Origin: Apostichopus parvimensis
Taxonomy: Eukaryota > Echinodermata > Holothuroidea > Aspidochirotida > Stichopodidae
Assembly: GCA_000934455.1 (NCBI GenBank)
Contig: KN885117.1
Location: 3,220 to 33,999 of the forward strand
DNA length: 30,780 nt
Direction of reading: 5' to 3'
In this document: piece after piece, positions 9,245 to 17,367 of the stretch
Layout of the letters: each line of letters begins with the position of its first letter
Numbering within the stretch: position 1 is the first letter of the stretch
Made by a program: the position numbers and the translations under genes
Notes under the pieces: model-generated
The model's database searches: none
Told to the model about the DNA's origin: nothing
What the model saw: the letters and a program-made list of their open reading frames with translations, nothing else

Positions 9245-9645
9245 CATAAGAAGCGCCCGATTAACTTCTTAAATGTGGATTACAAGTTGCTAAGGCTTTG
9301 TGTACCTGCCTTGCACTGGCTATGCCGCATCTTGTGGGTGATCTCCAGACTTGTGCAGTGAAGTGTCATTGCATCCAGCAGAACTTGTGGTTGATGCGCG
9401 ACTTGACCGACTTTGTTATTGAGCGTGATGTGCCATGTGCATTGGTCTCTCTTGACCAGCAGGAAGGCCTTTGACATGGAGGATGGCGGTTTTTTAATGA
9501 ATGTATTGGAGACGTTTCCGTTGCACACAAATTTTCGTAAGTGGATTTCAGTTCTGTGATTGTAAATGGGTTATGTTCAGAGGTTTTAACGAAGAGAGGG
9601 AGGTGCGCCAGGGGTGCCCTCTGTCTCCCGTCTTTTGGAATGGGA
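9245..9645 (+). pseudogene. Tx1-like reverse-transcriptase fragment
   Basis: In shifting frames it reads KKRPINFLNVDYKLL, then PHLVGDLQTCAV, LWLMRDLTDFVIERDVPCALVSLDQQ, a degraded KAFD motif and VRQGCPLSPVFW. These are consecutive reverse-transcriptase blocks (fingers and palm up to motif B) in the same style as the ORF2 at 14816-15556. The copy is broken by several indels and stops before the YADD motif. The sequence after 9645 is not recognised. There is no ORF1 or endonuclease part nearby in the same orientation. Confidence 0.8.
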
Positions 9646-10386
9646 CTCGAGCGCCACGCCACCATCGGTTGGCGCGGAGCGTACAAGAAAATTTATGCTT
9701 TTACAAACCTACCCAGATGGCCGGAACCGACCCTTCCCGAGTGTTCATTGTGGTTCACAGGCCTCTTGCTAACTTCAGACACCTCATTCAAATATCATTT
9801 TTAAACCCCACCAAACAAACAAGTTCAAATAGTACGTAATTCAATACTACATAATGTACTTAAAATTAGCAAGGTACATGTACAGAGTAGTCTTACTTTT
9901 CAACTTCTGATATAACTATAGCCAGTAATTGTCTTTCATACAACTGTGTAGCTAGTAAATGACGATTGTCATCTGATAAAAATTTCTTTAGCATCAACGT
10001 CAATTGCAATGTCTCTATGGATGTGCATGAGTGCCAAACCGCTGAGTCTCTCTTCTTTCATTGTAGAAGCCATGTAGTTTTCGATTCTGCGCATTGCGCT
10101 GAAAGTATTGGCATGGTAAGTAGTACTGTCGGTACAACCATGGATCTGTTTTTACCTCTATAGTGCAACGGATATGTTTGGATACAGATCAGTTTTAGCA
10201 TGACGCAGTGTCTCACAAATGGAATAGGTCACCTAATTTAGCCATACTCTTGCTACGTTCATTTCAATAGTTTTTCCTGTCTAGACTCTTAAACTCGTCC
10301 AGCAAGCTTATGGATTTGAATTATGGGTGTTTTCAAAAACAGATAACAAAGTGTAGGTCCAGGCCTACAGTGCAACATACTGGCTA
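9646..10386. other. Non-coding region, no gene seen
   Basis: No domain is seen on either strand. The overlapping frames around 9366-9839 are antisense shadows of the reverse-transcriptase fragment or have no recognisable content. Confidence 0.4.
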
Positions 10387-10556
10387 TGCCCCTTGCTACG
10401 ATGCACCTTGTAATGTCACCTGGATCGAGAGGGCTGAGGTATTTGAGAGCAGGCTCAACACCTTTGGCACCCGGGCGCGTGTACCCAATTCCGCATCGCG
10501 TCCTGGTGTAAATTGACCTTTTTGTTATTTAACCAATTGTTTGTAGCTGTGTTCTG
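10387..10556 (+). pseudogene. Tx1-like ORF2 thumb-region fragment with two internal deletions
   Basis: It matches 22426-22750 (WNERAEVFESRL...FGT) but lacks two internal stretches of roughly 64 and 115 bases. At both junctions the longer copy has a short direct repeat (acccg and ctgg) of which one copy remains. The fragment is therefore a deletion derivative of the same family A. It has no start or catalytic motif. Confidence 0.7.
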
Positions 10557-11178
10557 ACTTGCCACATGTTGTTAACGTAGATGGAGTTTGGCAGTTTCGA
10601 GCATAATGTCCCAACAATTGTAACACCGGATTACGTCAGTCTTTGCCCATATGACCCTCCTCGCCGCACTTTAGACAAGTCCTGGGTTGACCTTCATATC
10701 TGACCCAGCATGATCTCCCACACAAACCAAGATATGACGGAATTTCCTTCGTGAGCTGCATCTTATACTGCCGAGTTCCGTTAAAGACAGGGAACTCGCT
10801 GTACCTGAGAAAACGGCCTCCAAGAATCTTGCCGAAACGACCCAGGGCGAGCCTTACCACGTTGTCATCCAGTTCGTGAGGGAGATGCCAGACGGTGACA
10901 ATCTTTATGTTACTTGCATACGACGTAGCAGTCAATTTACTGCAAGCAGACATCGATGGCCAGAACTGTTAACGCATTTCTTCAGTCTTCAAGGTGACGT
11001 CGAAAACTTGCCATGTTCGTGCTTGTACCGTCACAAGATGGTCAGCAGGGAGCACAACTCTTTCAATGCATCACATACATTAATAATCATTTCTTCGGCT
11101 TCAAGCCAAAACTGCACAGATCTCTCATGCAAGAGTTGCTTCATGATTTCTTTTAATGTGGACATAAAACGCCACTAT
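10557..11178 (-). pseudogene. Tx1-like ORF1 remnant
   Basis: It begins MSTLKEIMKQLLHERSVQFW near 11162. After frameshifts it continues TSYASNIKIVTVWHLPHELDDNVVRLALGRFGKI and TRQYKMQLTKEIPSYL, then CWVRYEGQPRTCLKCGEEGH, the start of a zinc knuckle. Remnants of two further knuckles (GHYARNC, TTCGKSEHSY) follow in other frames. The order matches the ORF1 proteins at 24253-25509 and 27499-28713. It lies just past the 3' side of the U2-inserted element. No ORF2 follows in this orientation. Confidence 0.75.
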
Positions 11179-12123
11179 TGAACAGATTTTACAAAATAAT
11201 CTTCTATAACTTAGTAAACAAAAACCCTTCAAATCTACTTGTCGATACACAACAGAACAGAAAACCATGTGAGAATTTTTGTCGGATAACAAAACTCTCA
11301 ATCTTCACTACATGAAAATAAACCCTCCCTATTCTACGGTGGGCGCCCATCAAGTACCAAACGTAGGTTGATGTCAGGCCACAGCCTTTGGTATTTCGTC
11401 AAAGAGAGAATGTCCGTTTTAATCTGTAAAATAACCGTTTGTTCATTGAACTGTACGTTCTCGTACACCTTTGCATTCCTCCCCAGCCAAATGTACCGCT
11501 TAGCTGTAGACGTGACCAGCCATATAAAGTTTCATTAACCACAGAACACTGGGCCGCTATTTACATACAAAATATGCCAGACACTGCGGTGCCAGTGGCG
11601 TACATGTAGACGATCCGATACTGAGTCCACCCAATCCCAGATCAAGTCATTCGACCTGCAAAACCAGAAGGCATGCCTGATCGACTCCATCTCATTGCAC
11701 CTTGGACACTCGCCATTGCCCAAACCCCAACCGTTGCGTTTAAGGTTTTTAACAAAACGCCAAGAGAGGTCCTTCAACCTGTTGTCCAAGATCTGGTGAT
11801 GGATTCCTTTCCATACGGCCGGCCATAAATGCAGAGATGACCTAAGAGGACCATCACGCGACATGATTCGTGGAGTGGAGGCTACTCTCAACGCATCAGC
11901 GAACCTTTTCGTTGGCACCTTGTTCGCTAAAACGAGCGACTTGGATACCTCAGTCAAGTCACGCAAGGGTTTAACATAAAAATCTGGCGGGTCACATGAG
12001 TGAGGAAAACAATCACTCCACTTGCCTAGAAAGAACTTCCGAAGACCTATGCCTATCCAATATTCCATCCAAGGATGAAAGGGCAAACGAGAGTCAAATT
12101 CGAAGGAGAGCAGGGGTTGAATG

Positions 12124-12155
12124 GCCATTGCCCTCACCGTACAACCTATATCTGT
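12124..12155. repeat. 32-bp target-site duplication, left copy
   Basis: It matches 14144-14175 at 30 of 32 positions. Read on the minus strand both copies encode the same ORF2 peptide (TDIG-x-TV-x-AMA), proving that they derive from a single target. Confidence 0.9.
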
Positions 12156-12336
12156 TCAGTTCAGTTCTCGTGGAGTGCGGACGTGTTTTCGACTGCTCTC
12201 CACTTTTCGTTGACCACACACTTTGTGTTTTTTACGTTGGCCTTTCAATAGTTTGTAGTTTGTTTAGTGTAGTTTTGGCTTTGTTGCGTGGTTTTTCTTT
12301 TTCGTAGGTGCGTGGCTTGCCACACCCCTAGCTGTC

Positions 12337-12932
12337 ATGGCGGCTCGCCGTGACAGCAAAATCGTATTGTTGAGTTTTTCGGGGGAGGCTAAGGTCGTCC
12401 CCGGACAAGTTTTTTCAGTTTTTCGTTCTGTCGGTTTAAAGGTCCCTGGAGAGGTTGACGCGCTTCAGCGTAAACCTCTCCGGGGTATGAATGTTTTTTA
12501 TGTTCGGTTCACCTCGGAGGCTGCCCGCGTCCGAGGTGTCCATGTGTTGGAGGGAGTTGAGGGACTCAAGGTCACACCGTATGACAGTTCGGTGTGGGTG
12601 ACAGTCCTCCATCTCCCTCTGGACATGTCTGAACAGGTTGTTGTGCGGACACTGGGGCGTTTTGGGAAAGTGACCGGCTACGAGGAGCCGGAATTTCTTG
12701 AATGTAAAAGTGTCAAGACCGGGACTATACGAGTAAGAATCGAACTTAAGTCCGATATCCCCTCTACCTTGTGGGCTAATGGGCACAGGGCCCACATTGC
12801 ATACCCGGGCCAGCCTCGCACTTGTTGGAGGTGTGGGCTAGAAGGGCATGAGGCCAGGTTGTGCCTGAACAAGCGGTGAAGCCGCTGTTTACAGGTTGGG
12901 CATACCCTGGCCGAGTGTAAAGGGGATATCGT
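12337..12932 (+). pseudogene. ORF1 of the nested Tx1-like element, stop in second zinc knuckle
   Basis: The ATG (gtcATGG) opens 180 codons: MAARRDSKIVLLSFSGEAKV, GLKVPGEVDALQRKPLRGMN, SSVWVTVLHLPLDMSEQVVV and RTLGRFGKVTGYEEPEF, an RRM-like block seen in all Tx1-like ORF1s here. Then comes the first zinc knuckle, CWRCGLEGHEARLC. A TGA at 12877-12879 stands four codons after it, where the next knuckle should begin; the same frame continues SRCLQVGHTLAEC up to the N gap. The stop therefore probably replaces the first Cys (TGT/TGC to TGA) of knuckle 2. ORF1 proteins package element RNA. The frame is otherwise clean, so this copy is younger than its host element. A sequencing error at that base is the alternative. 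Confidence 0.85.
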
Positions 12933-13597
12933 NNNNNNNNNNNNNNNNNNNNNNNNNNNNNNNNNNNNNNNNNNNNNNNNNNNNNNNNNNNNNNNNNNNN
13001 NNNNNNNNNNNNNNNNNNNNNNNNNNNNNNNNNNNNNNNNNNNNNNNNNNNNNNNNNNNNNNNNNNNNNNNNNNNNNNNNNNNNNNNNNNNNNNNNNNNN
13101 NNNNNNNNNNNNNNNNNNNNNNNNNNNNNNNNNNNNNNNNNNNNNNNNNNNNNNNNNNNNNNNNNNNNNNNNNNNNNNNNNNNNNNNNNNNNNNNNNNNN
13201 NNNNNNNNNNNNNNNNNNNNNNNNNNNNNNNNNNNNNNNNNNNNNNNNNNNNNNNNNNNNNNNNNNNNNNNNNNNNNNNNNNNNNNNNNNNNNNNNNNNN
13301 NNNNNNNNNNNNNNNNNNNNNNNNNNNNNNNNNNNNNNNNNNNNNNNNNNNNNNNNNNNNNNNNNNNNNNNNNNNNNNNNNNNNNNNNNNNNNNNNNNNN
13401 NNNNNNNNNNNNNNNNNNNNNNNNNNNNNNNNNNNNNNNNNNNNNNNNNNNNNNNNNNNNNNNNNNNNNNNNNNNNNNNNNNNNNNNNNNNNNNNNNNNN
13501 NNNNNNNNNNNNNNNNNNNNNNNNNNNNNNNNNNNNNNNNNNNNNNNNNNNNNNNNNNNNNNNNNNNNNNNNNNNNNNNNNNNNNNNNNNNNNNNNN
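12933..13597. other. Assembly gap (665 N)
   Basis: Unsequenced bases. Open frames drawn across it on either strand are artefacts. Confidence 1.
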
Positions 13598-13770
13598 TGG
13601 TTCCTGTCCTTTTCACGTTACGTTGAACGCTGCATTGTATACGTTTGTGGGTTGGTGAGAGGTTTCTGTTTGTGGGTTTTCGGTTGGGTTATGGTGGTTG
13701 CTTAACAGACTGGGATTGTTTTTGGTTTTGTTGACCTTTGGTCCGTGTCCGTTTTCCTTGCACGTAAAAA
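13598..13770 (+). repeat. 3'-UTR repeat block 1 of the nested element
   Basis: It shares cacgt-acgtt-aacgct, ttctgtttgtgggttt, acagactgggattgttttt and tgacctttggtccgtgtcc with 13968-14143. It ends in cacgtaaaaagct, the terminal word of family A. Either the 3' UTR is internally repetitive or this is the tail of one insertion followed by a second. Confidence 0.7.
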
Positions 13771-13967
13771 GCTTCCCGACACTGCTTTTTGCAGACGCTG
13801 GCGCAAATCTCTCGTCTACTATCGGGACGGCGTTCCCTGGATGAAATTCGGGGTGAGTTAGCTGTTAGTTGTGGGGGTTTGTGTGGTCGTTGCATAATTT
13901 GGGTTGGGGGGGGGGGGGTTCTGTTTTGGAGTTGGCTTTTTGGGGCTGGTTTGTAGAGCTTTATTGT

Positions 13968-14143
13968 TTTGGTTCTGTTAGCCTTTGGGTCCGTGTCCCT
14001 TTCACGTCACGTTAAACGCTACGTTGTATACATATGTGGGTTAGTGAGATATTTCTGTTTGTGGGTTTCAGTTGGGTTTTTGGTGGTTGTTATACAGACT
14101 GGGATTGTTTTTGGTCTGTTGACCTTTGGTCCGTGTCCGTTTT
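13968..14143 (+). repeat. 3'-UTR repeat block 2 of the nested element
   Basis: It is a direct repeat of 13598-13757. It also begins and ends with a tttggtccgtgtcc-type motif about 140 bases apart. It runs straight into the right-hand 32-bp duplication, so it is the true 3' end of the insertion. Confidence 0.75.
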
Positions 14144-14175
14144 GCCATTGCCATCACCGTACTACCTATATCTGT
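14144..14175. repeat. 32-bp target-site duplication, right copy
   Basis: See 12124-12155. The two differences (c/a and a/t) are changes since insertion or sequencing differences. Confidence 0.9.
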
Positions 14176-15961
14176 CAACTCCAGCCCTCCTTCTTCGTGA
14201 CTGTTATGTAGATGGTCCCGCGCCACCAGTTCCGTGCCACCCTTCCATATAAACTTAAAAATAATCTCATTTATCCTGCGTCGGATCCGATCCGGTAAAG
14301 GATAAACAGGTGCCATATACCAGAATATTGGCGCCACAAGTACGTTCACTGCTTTGACTCTACCAATGATTGAAACATTCCTTTCTTTTGCCTTCTCTAG
14401 AGAGTTTTCGGCCTTTTGGACTTTTTCTTTCCAGCTCAAAATGTCTGATCGACCTGGACCAAAATGAACCCCATTAATTTTGATCGACTCACAAGCCCAC
14501 ACAATGTCCAAAGGAATGTTACAATTTCTCCATTTACCCAACTTAAGGCAATGTTGAATTTGCTTCCCGTGGCCAACTCAAACTTCTTGAAACATTTGAA
14601 GAAACTCGTCCGCGTACTGCATTATCTTGACACTTCTGCGCTTTCCTCCTGGTGGGCGGATTCCCCTAATGGTATCAATGCTGTCTATGCGCCTGGCCAA
14701 CGATTCCGGAAAAATAGTATACAGTAACGGGGAAAGCGCACAACCCTGTCGGACCCCTTGCTTGACTGGAAATGATGTTGTAATAAAACCATTAATAGAA
14801 AGTACACTTGAAATATCAAAATACGAACCCATCGGACGAAGTTAGGGCCAAACCCAAACTTCTCCAAAACACTAAACAAGTACTGGTGGTCCACCCTGTC
14901 AAAGGCTTCTCCGGGTCGAGTGACACTATGGCCCCACCCATGTCCCTGGACGATATAAAAGCTACTATATCTCTGAGCATCAGGAGGCTATGATGTATGC
15001 TCCTGCCCTTGACTGCGCACGTCTGGTGATCGTTAATTATGTCAGGCAACGCTTTCGACATACGCATGCTCATTGCCTTGGACAGTATCTTATAATCCGT
15101 ATTTAACAGGGAAATAGGCCTTTTGTTGGCGGGTTTCCTACGATCTCCGTTCTTATGGAGGAGCGTAACAGCTGCAACTCTCTGGGAAGGGGATAACGAA
15201 CCCCGCACCCAGGATTCATTATGCAGTTCCAACAGGTCAGCACCGATGAATTCCCAGCACTCCAAATAAAACTCCCTTGGCAACCCGTCGCTGCCAGGCG
15301 ACTTGTTTGGGGGCATCGCCTTGACCGCAGCGAAAAGTTCCTTCGAGGTGATAGGCTCCTCCAGCTCTGCTGAAATCGGAGTAGGTACTGTTGTTTCCAA
15401 AGATGCTAAAAATTCCTCTTGTAATTCTATGTCGACGTCTTTTTTACAGAAAAGGTCCCTGTAAAAGTCCGCATAGACATTCCTAATTCGCTGTGGGTCT
15501 GATGTAATACCCCCCTCTTGGCGTCTCCACAGCATCAATATGGCGATCCTCCGCATTCTTTCTTTCTTCAGCGAACATCTTCTTTGACGGTCGCTCCTGC
15601 TGATCTAAGAAAGACATGCGACAAGGAATCCTCGCACCCTCCTATTTCTTGTCCAGCAAGGCCTTCAACTTGACCACGGCTTCCGCGTCCGACGGGTTGC
15701 CTTGAAGCTTCTTACACAGTGCTGTAAACTCATCGTTATGCTCTTTGTTCTTGCGTTTCGAGTGTTCGATGGCAACACCATCTCCCACCAATCAGCGGTT
15801 GAATTGAAACCCTCTTAACTCTTCTTTGAAAATACGGTCCTGTAACAGCTGAATATTCAACTTCCATCGACCTGGGTCAACTTTCGGTGGACCCGAAGGT
15901 CTCAATTCAAGGCGCACACCACAGTGATCGGATAAAACGCAAGGTACAATCTCGCACAGGG

Positions 15962-17038
15962 TTAGCAGCGACCCCAAAACGGTGTATAAAACCTCACTTC
16001 TTTCCCTTCCCTTTCACTTTCCTTTCCTGCCTCTTTTCTCCCGCCTTCTTCCACCTCCTTCTCAGCACAAATTCTTGTGGGAACATTGGAGGGCCCAGGG
16101 TCTTCCTCCACGACCTCGCACTCAACCACATCCGTGGCTACTTCCTTTTCCCCCTGTGGAACAGTGGCAACGGCAGGCTCCACAGATCCGGGTGGAGCTG
16201 TGGGTGCTGCGGGGGTGACCACCGTCAAGTCAGCGGCAGGCTCCACAGACACCGACGGAGCTGACTCCACAGACACATATGGAGCTGGCTCCACAGCTCA
16301 TGGGCTGTGGGGGTGACCGCCCTCGAGTCAGTCGGAGCCTCCCCTTCCGAATCCGATCCTTGGGACTCTCTATTCCATGCCGCCGTTGCATGCGCCTTCC
16401 TTGCAAAAGACATCGGGAACGGATGGCCCAACTCCAGGCAAATCGAGCAACGTATGCCCACCTTGCAGTCCTCGGACTGGTGGCCCAGCCCCAAACACAA
16501 AGAGCATTTCAAGTTGGGACACTCCTTGATACGGTGGTCTCGGCCCCCACATCGCAGGCAGGTAAACGGCAGCCCAGGATAACGAACTGATATGTTCCGA
16601 GCCCCAATCCGCAGGGACGAAGGGATATCCTTGTCAAAGTACAACCTTGTATTGTCGGTTACCGTTAAATATACTGGGATATTCTGGGTACACACACCCA
16701 TCGGGAGGCGACCACCTTCCCGTACATCCCCAAGGCAAACTTCACGATGTTGTCATTCAACTCGTGTTCTACGTTAAGTACAGTAACAACGGCATATTCG
16801 TTACTGTACGGCTCCACCGCTACACTGGGCAACCTCAAAACCTTTACGTATGCTCGCTTCAATGCTACCGTCTTCAACGTAACATCCAGGGACTTATTGG
16901 GCAGGACCTGCACTGCATCTATAACAGACGCAACAGTAGCTCCAACACTTTCCAACACATCAAAAACCTGCCTCGGAGTACAAACACCATCTGCACACCG
17001 AACAACACACTACAGTTGCGCCTGACCGATGAGGCCAT
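15962..17038 (-). pseudogene. ORF1 of the U2-inserted element
   Basis: The ATG at 17038 begins MASSVRRNCSV. A frameshift near 17010 leads to VLESVGATVASVIDAVQVLP, then an RRM-like block (YAVVTVLNVEHELNDNIVKFALGMYGKVV). Three CCHC knuckles follow: CLRCGGRDHRIKEC, CSLCLGLGHQSEDC and CSICLELGHPFPMS, the last missing its final Cys. The C-terminal part is a Pro/Val/Glu repeat (VSVESAPSVSVEPA) encoded by a small minisatellite at 16170-16310, then a Lys/Glu stretch, ending at 15962. Unlike the ORF1s at 24253 and 27499 it has no C2H2 finger. The ORF1 end is fused directly to the tail of the ORF2 endonuclease by a deletion near 15970. Expected role: RNA-binding partner of ORF2. Confidence 0.8.
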
Positions 17039-17190
17039 CGCCAGGCAAACGAATCCGGGGTAAAGGGAAAACGCCTCTCTTGTGGGAGGGGAACGGGAAA
17101 CACGAACAGGAAACCACAAATCCGGCACAAAATACAGAAAGAAAAGACTTCTTTGGAAAACGCTCCAGTAAAACAGCTGGTAAACCGCAA

Positions 17191-17219
17191 TGATCTTAGC
17201 CAAAAGGCCGAGAAGCGAT
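17191..17219 (-). ncRNA. U2 snRNA gene, first 29 nt, disrupted
   Basis: The minus strand reads ATCGCTTCTCGGCCTTTTGG then CTAAGATCA, identical to U2 nucleotides 1-29 (stem I and the U6-pairing segment). At 17190 the sequence changes to the retrotransposon 5' UTR. The branch-point-recognition, Sm and stem III/IV parts of U2 were not found anywhere downstream in the window. The gene is therefore destroyed or its other half was lost. Confidence 0.92.
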
Positions 17220-17367
17220 AACGATTAGTAATGACAATTCCCATCCTTAGTCTGTTTTACAACTTTCCTTCGTTCCGAAACTGACGCATATTGTAAGCCG
17301 ATAATTGCTCTGATTCCTAAATATCACGTTATTGTTACCCTCTACACGCCATTCTATATTACTTAAA
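17220..17367 (-). promoter_or_regulatory. U2 snRNA upstream (promoter) region, copy 1
   Basis: These 148 bases directly precede U2 nucleotide 1 and match 28723-28869 at about 90%. The best-conserved blocks are tcggcttacaatatgcgtca and gttgtaaaacagacta (about 35-55 bases upstream of +1, where an snRNA proximal element is expected), then gatgggaattgtcatta. Homology stops at both loci near acttaa. I do not recognise a consensus PSE for this lineage, so the element boundaries are inferred from conservation alone. Confidence 0.7.

Larger units (their letters stand above)
12156..14143 (+). mobile_element. Nested Tx1-like retrotransposon (contains assembly gap)
   Basis: It is inserted antisense into the ORF2 of the U2-inserted element, between perfect-boundary 32-bp duplications. 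From left to right: a 181-base 5' UTR starting near tctcgtggagtgcggacgtg, ORF1 (12337-12932), an N gap (12933-13597), then a 3' region made of two related blocks (13598-13770 and 13968-14143). Most of ORF2 must lie in the gap or be deleted; the gap length may not be real. The element ends ttggtccgtgtccgttt with no poly(A). Confidence 0.85.
11334..15977 (-). pseudogene. ORF2 of the U2-inserted element, interrupted by a nested element
   Basis: It starts abruptly within the endonuclease C-terminus (GSLLTLCEIVPCVLSDHCGV, containing the SDH catalytic motif). The reverse transcriptase follows: KSPGSDGLPREFY, KRPISLLNTDYKILSKAM, HQTCAVKGRSIHHSLL and SLDPEKPL (15556-14880), then VRQGCALSPLLY (about 14750) and QYADE (about 14610), where the second Asp of YADD is Glu. 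The thumb (GRSDILSWKEKV, WKGGTELVARDH) runs to TDIG at 14175. There the nested element breaks the gene, which resumes at 12155 with the same codons. The C-terminal domain has CPRCNEMESIRHAFWFC, a CCHC motif. The last part, RYIWLGRNAKVYENVQF to DGRPP, ends at a TAG (11334-11336). Frameshifts and stops make it inactive. Confidence 0.85.
11205..17190 (-). mobile_element. Keno-like Tx1-clade retrotransposon inserted in a U2 snRNA gene
   Basis: The 5' end (17190) abuts U2 snRNA nucleotide 29, in the same orientation as U2. A 5' UTR of about 150 bases leads to ORF1 (ATG at 17038), then ORF2 to a stop at 11334-11336, then a 3' UTR whose end I can only place near 11205. A separate element (12156-14143) is nested in ORF2. 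Without it the element is about 4.0 kb, shorter than expected because most of the endonuclease domain is deleted. Tx1-clade elements named Keno are known to target U2 genes, which is the basis of the name used here. U2-specific elements of other clades also exist (Utopia), but the ORF1 zinc knuckles and apurinic-type endonuclease remnant favour Tx1. Confidence 0.8.

Noticed and set aside
9630..9700. CTCGAGTCCC on the minus strand, resembling a tRNA B box
   Set aside because: There is no acceptable A box at the right distance and no cloverleaf.
11180..11200. TGTAAAATCTGTTC on the minus strand, resembling U2 TGTAGTATCTGTTC, near the expected 3' end of the U2-inserted element
   Set aside because: Only 12 of 14 bases match and the following bases do not continue as U2, so I do not claim it as the 3' target junction.
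12678..13705. Long open frames on both strands across the N gap
   Set aside because: They consist mostly of undefined bases and are artefacts.
15887..16590. Plus-strand open frames of 78-125 codons
   Set aside because: They are antisense shadows of the minus-strand ORF1 with its knuckles and Pro/Glu repeat.
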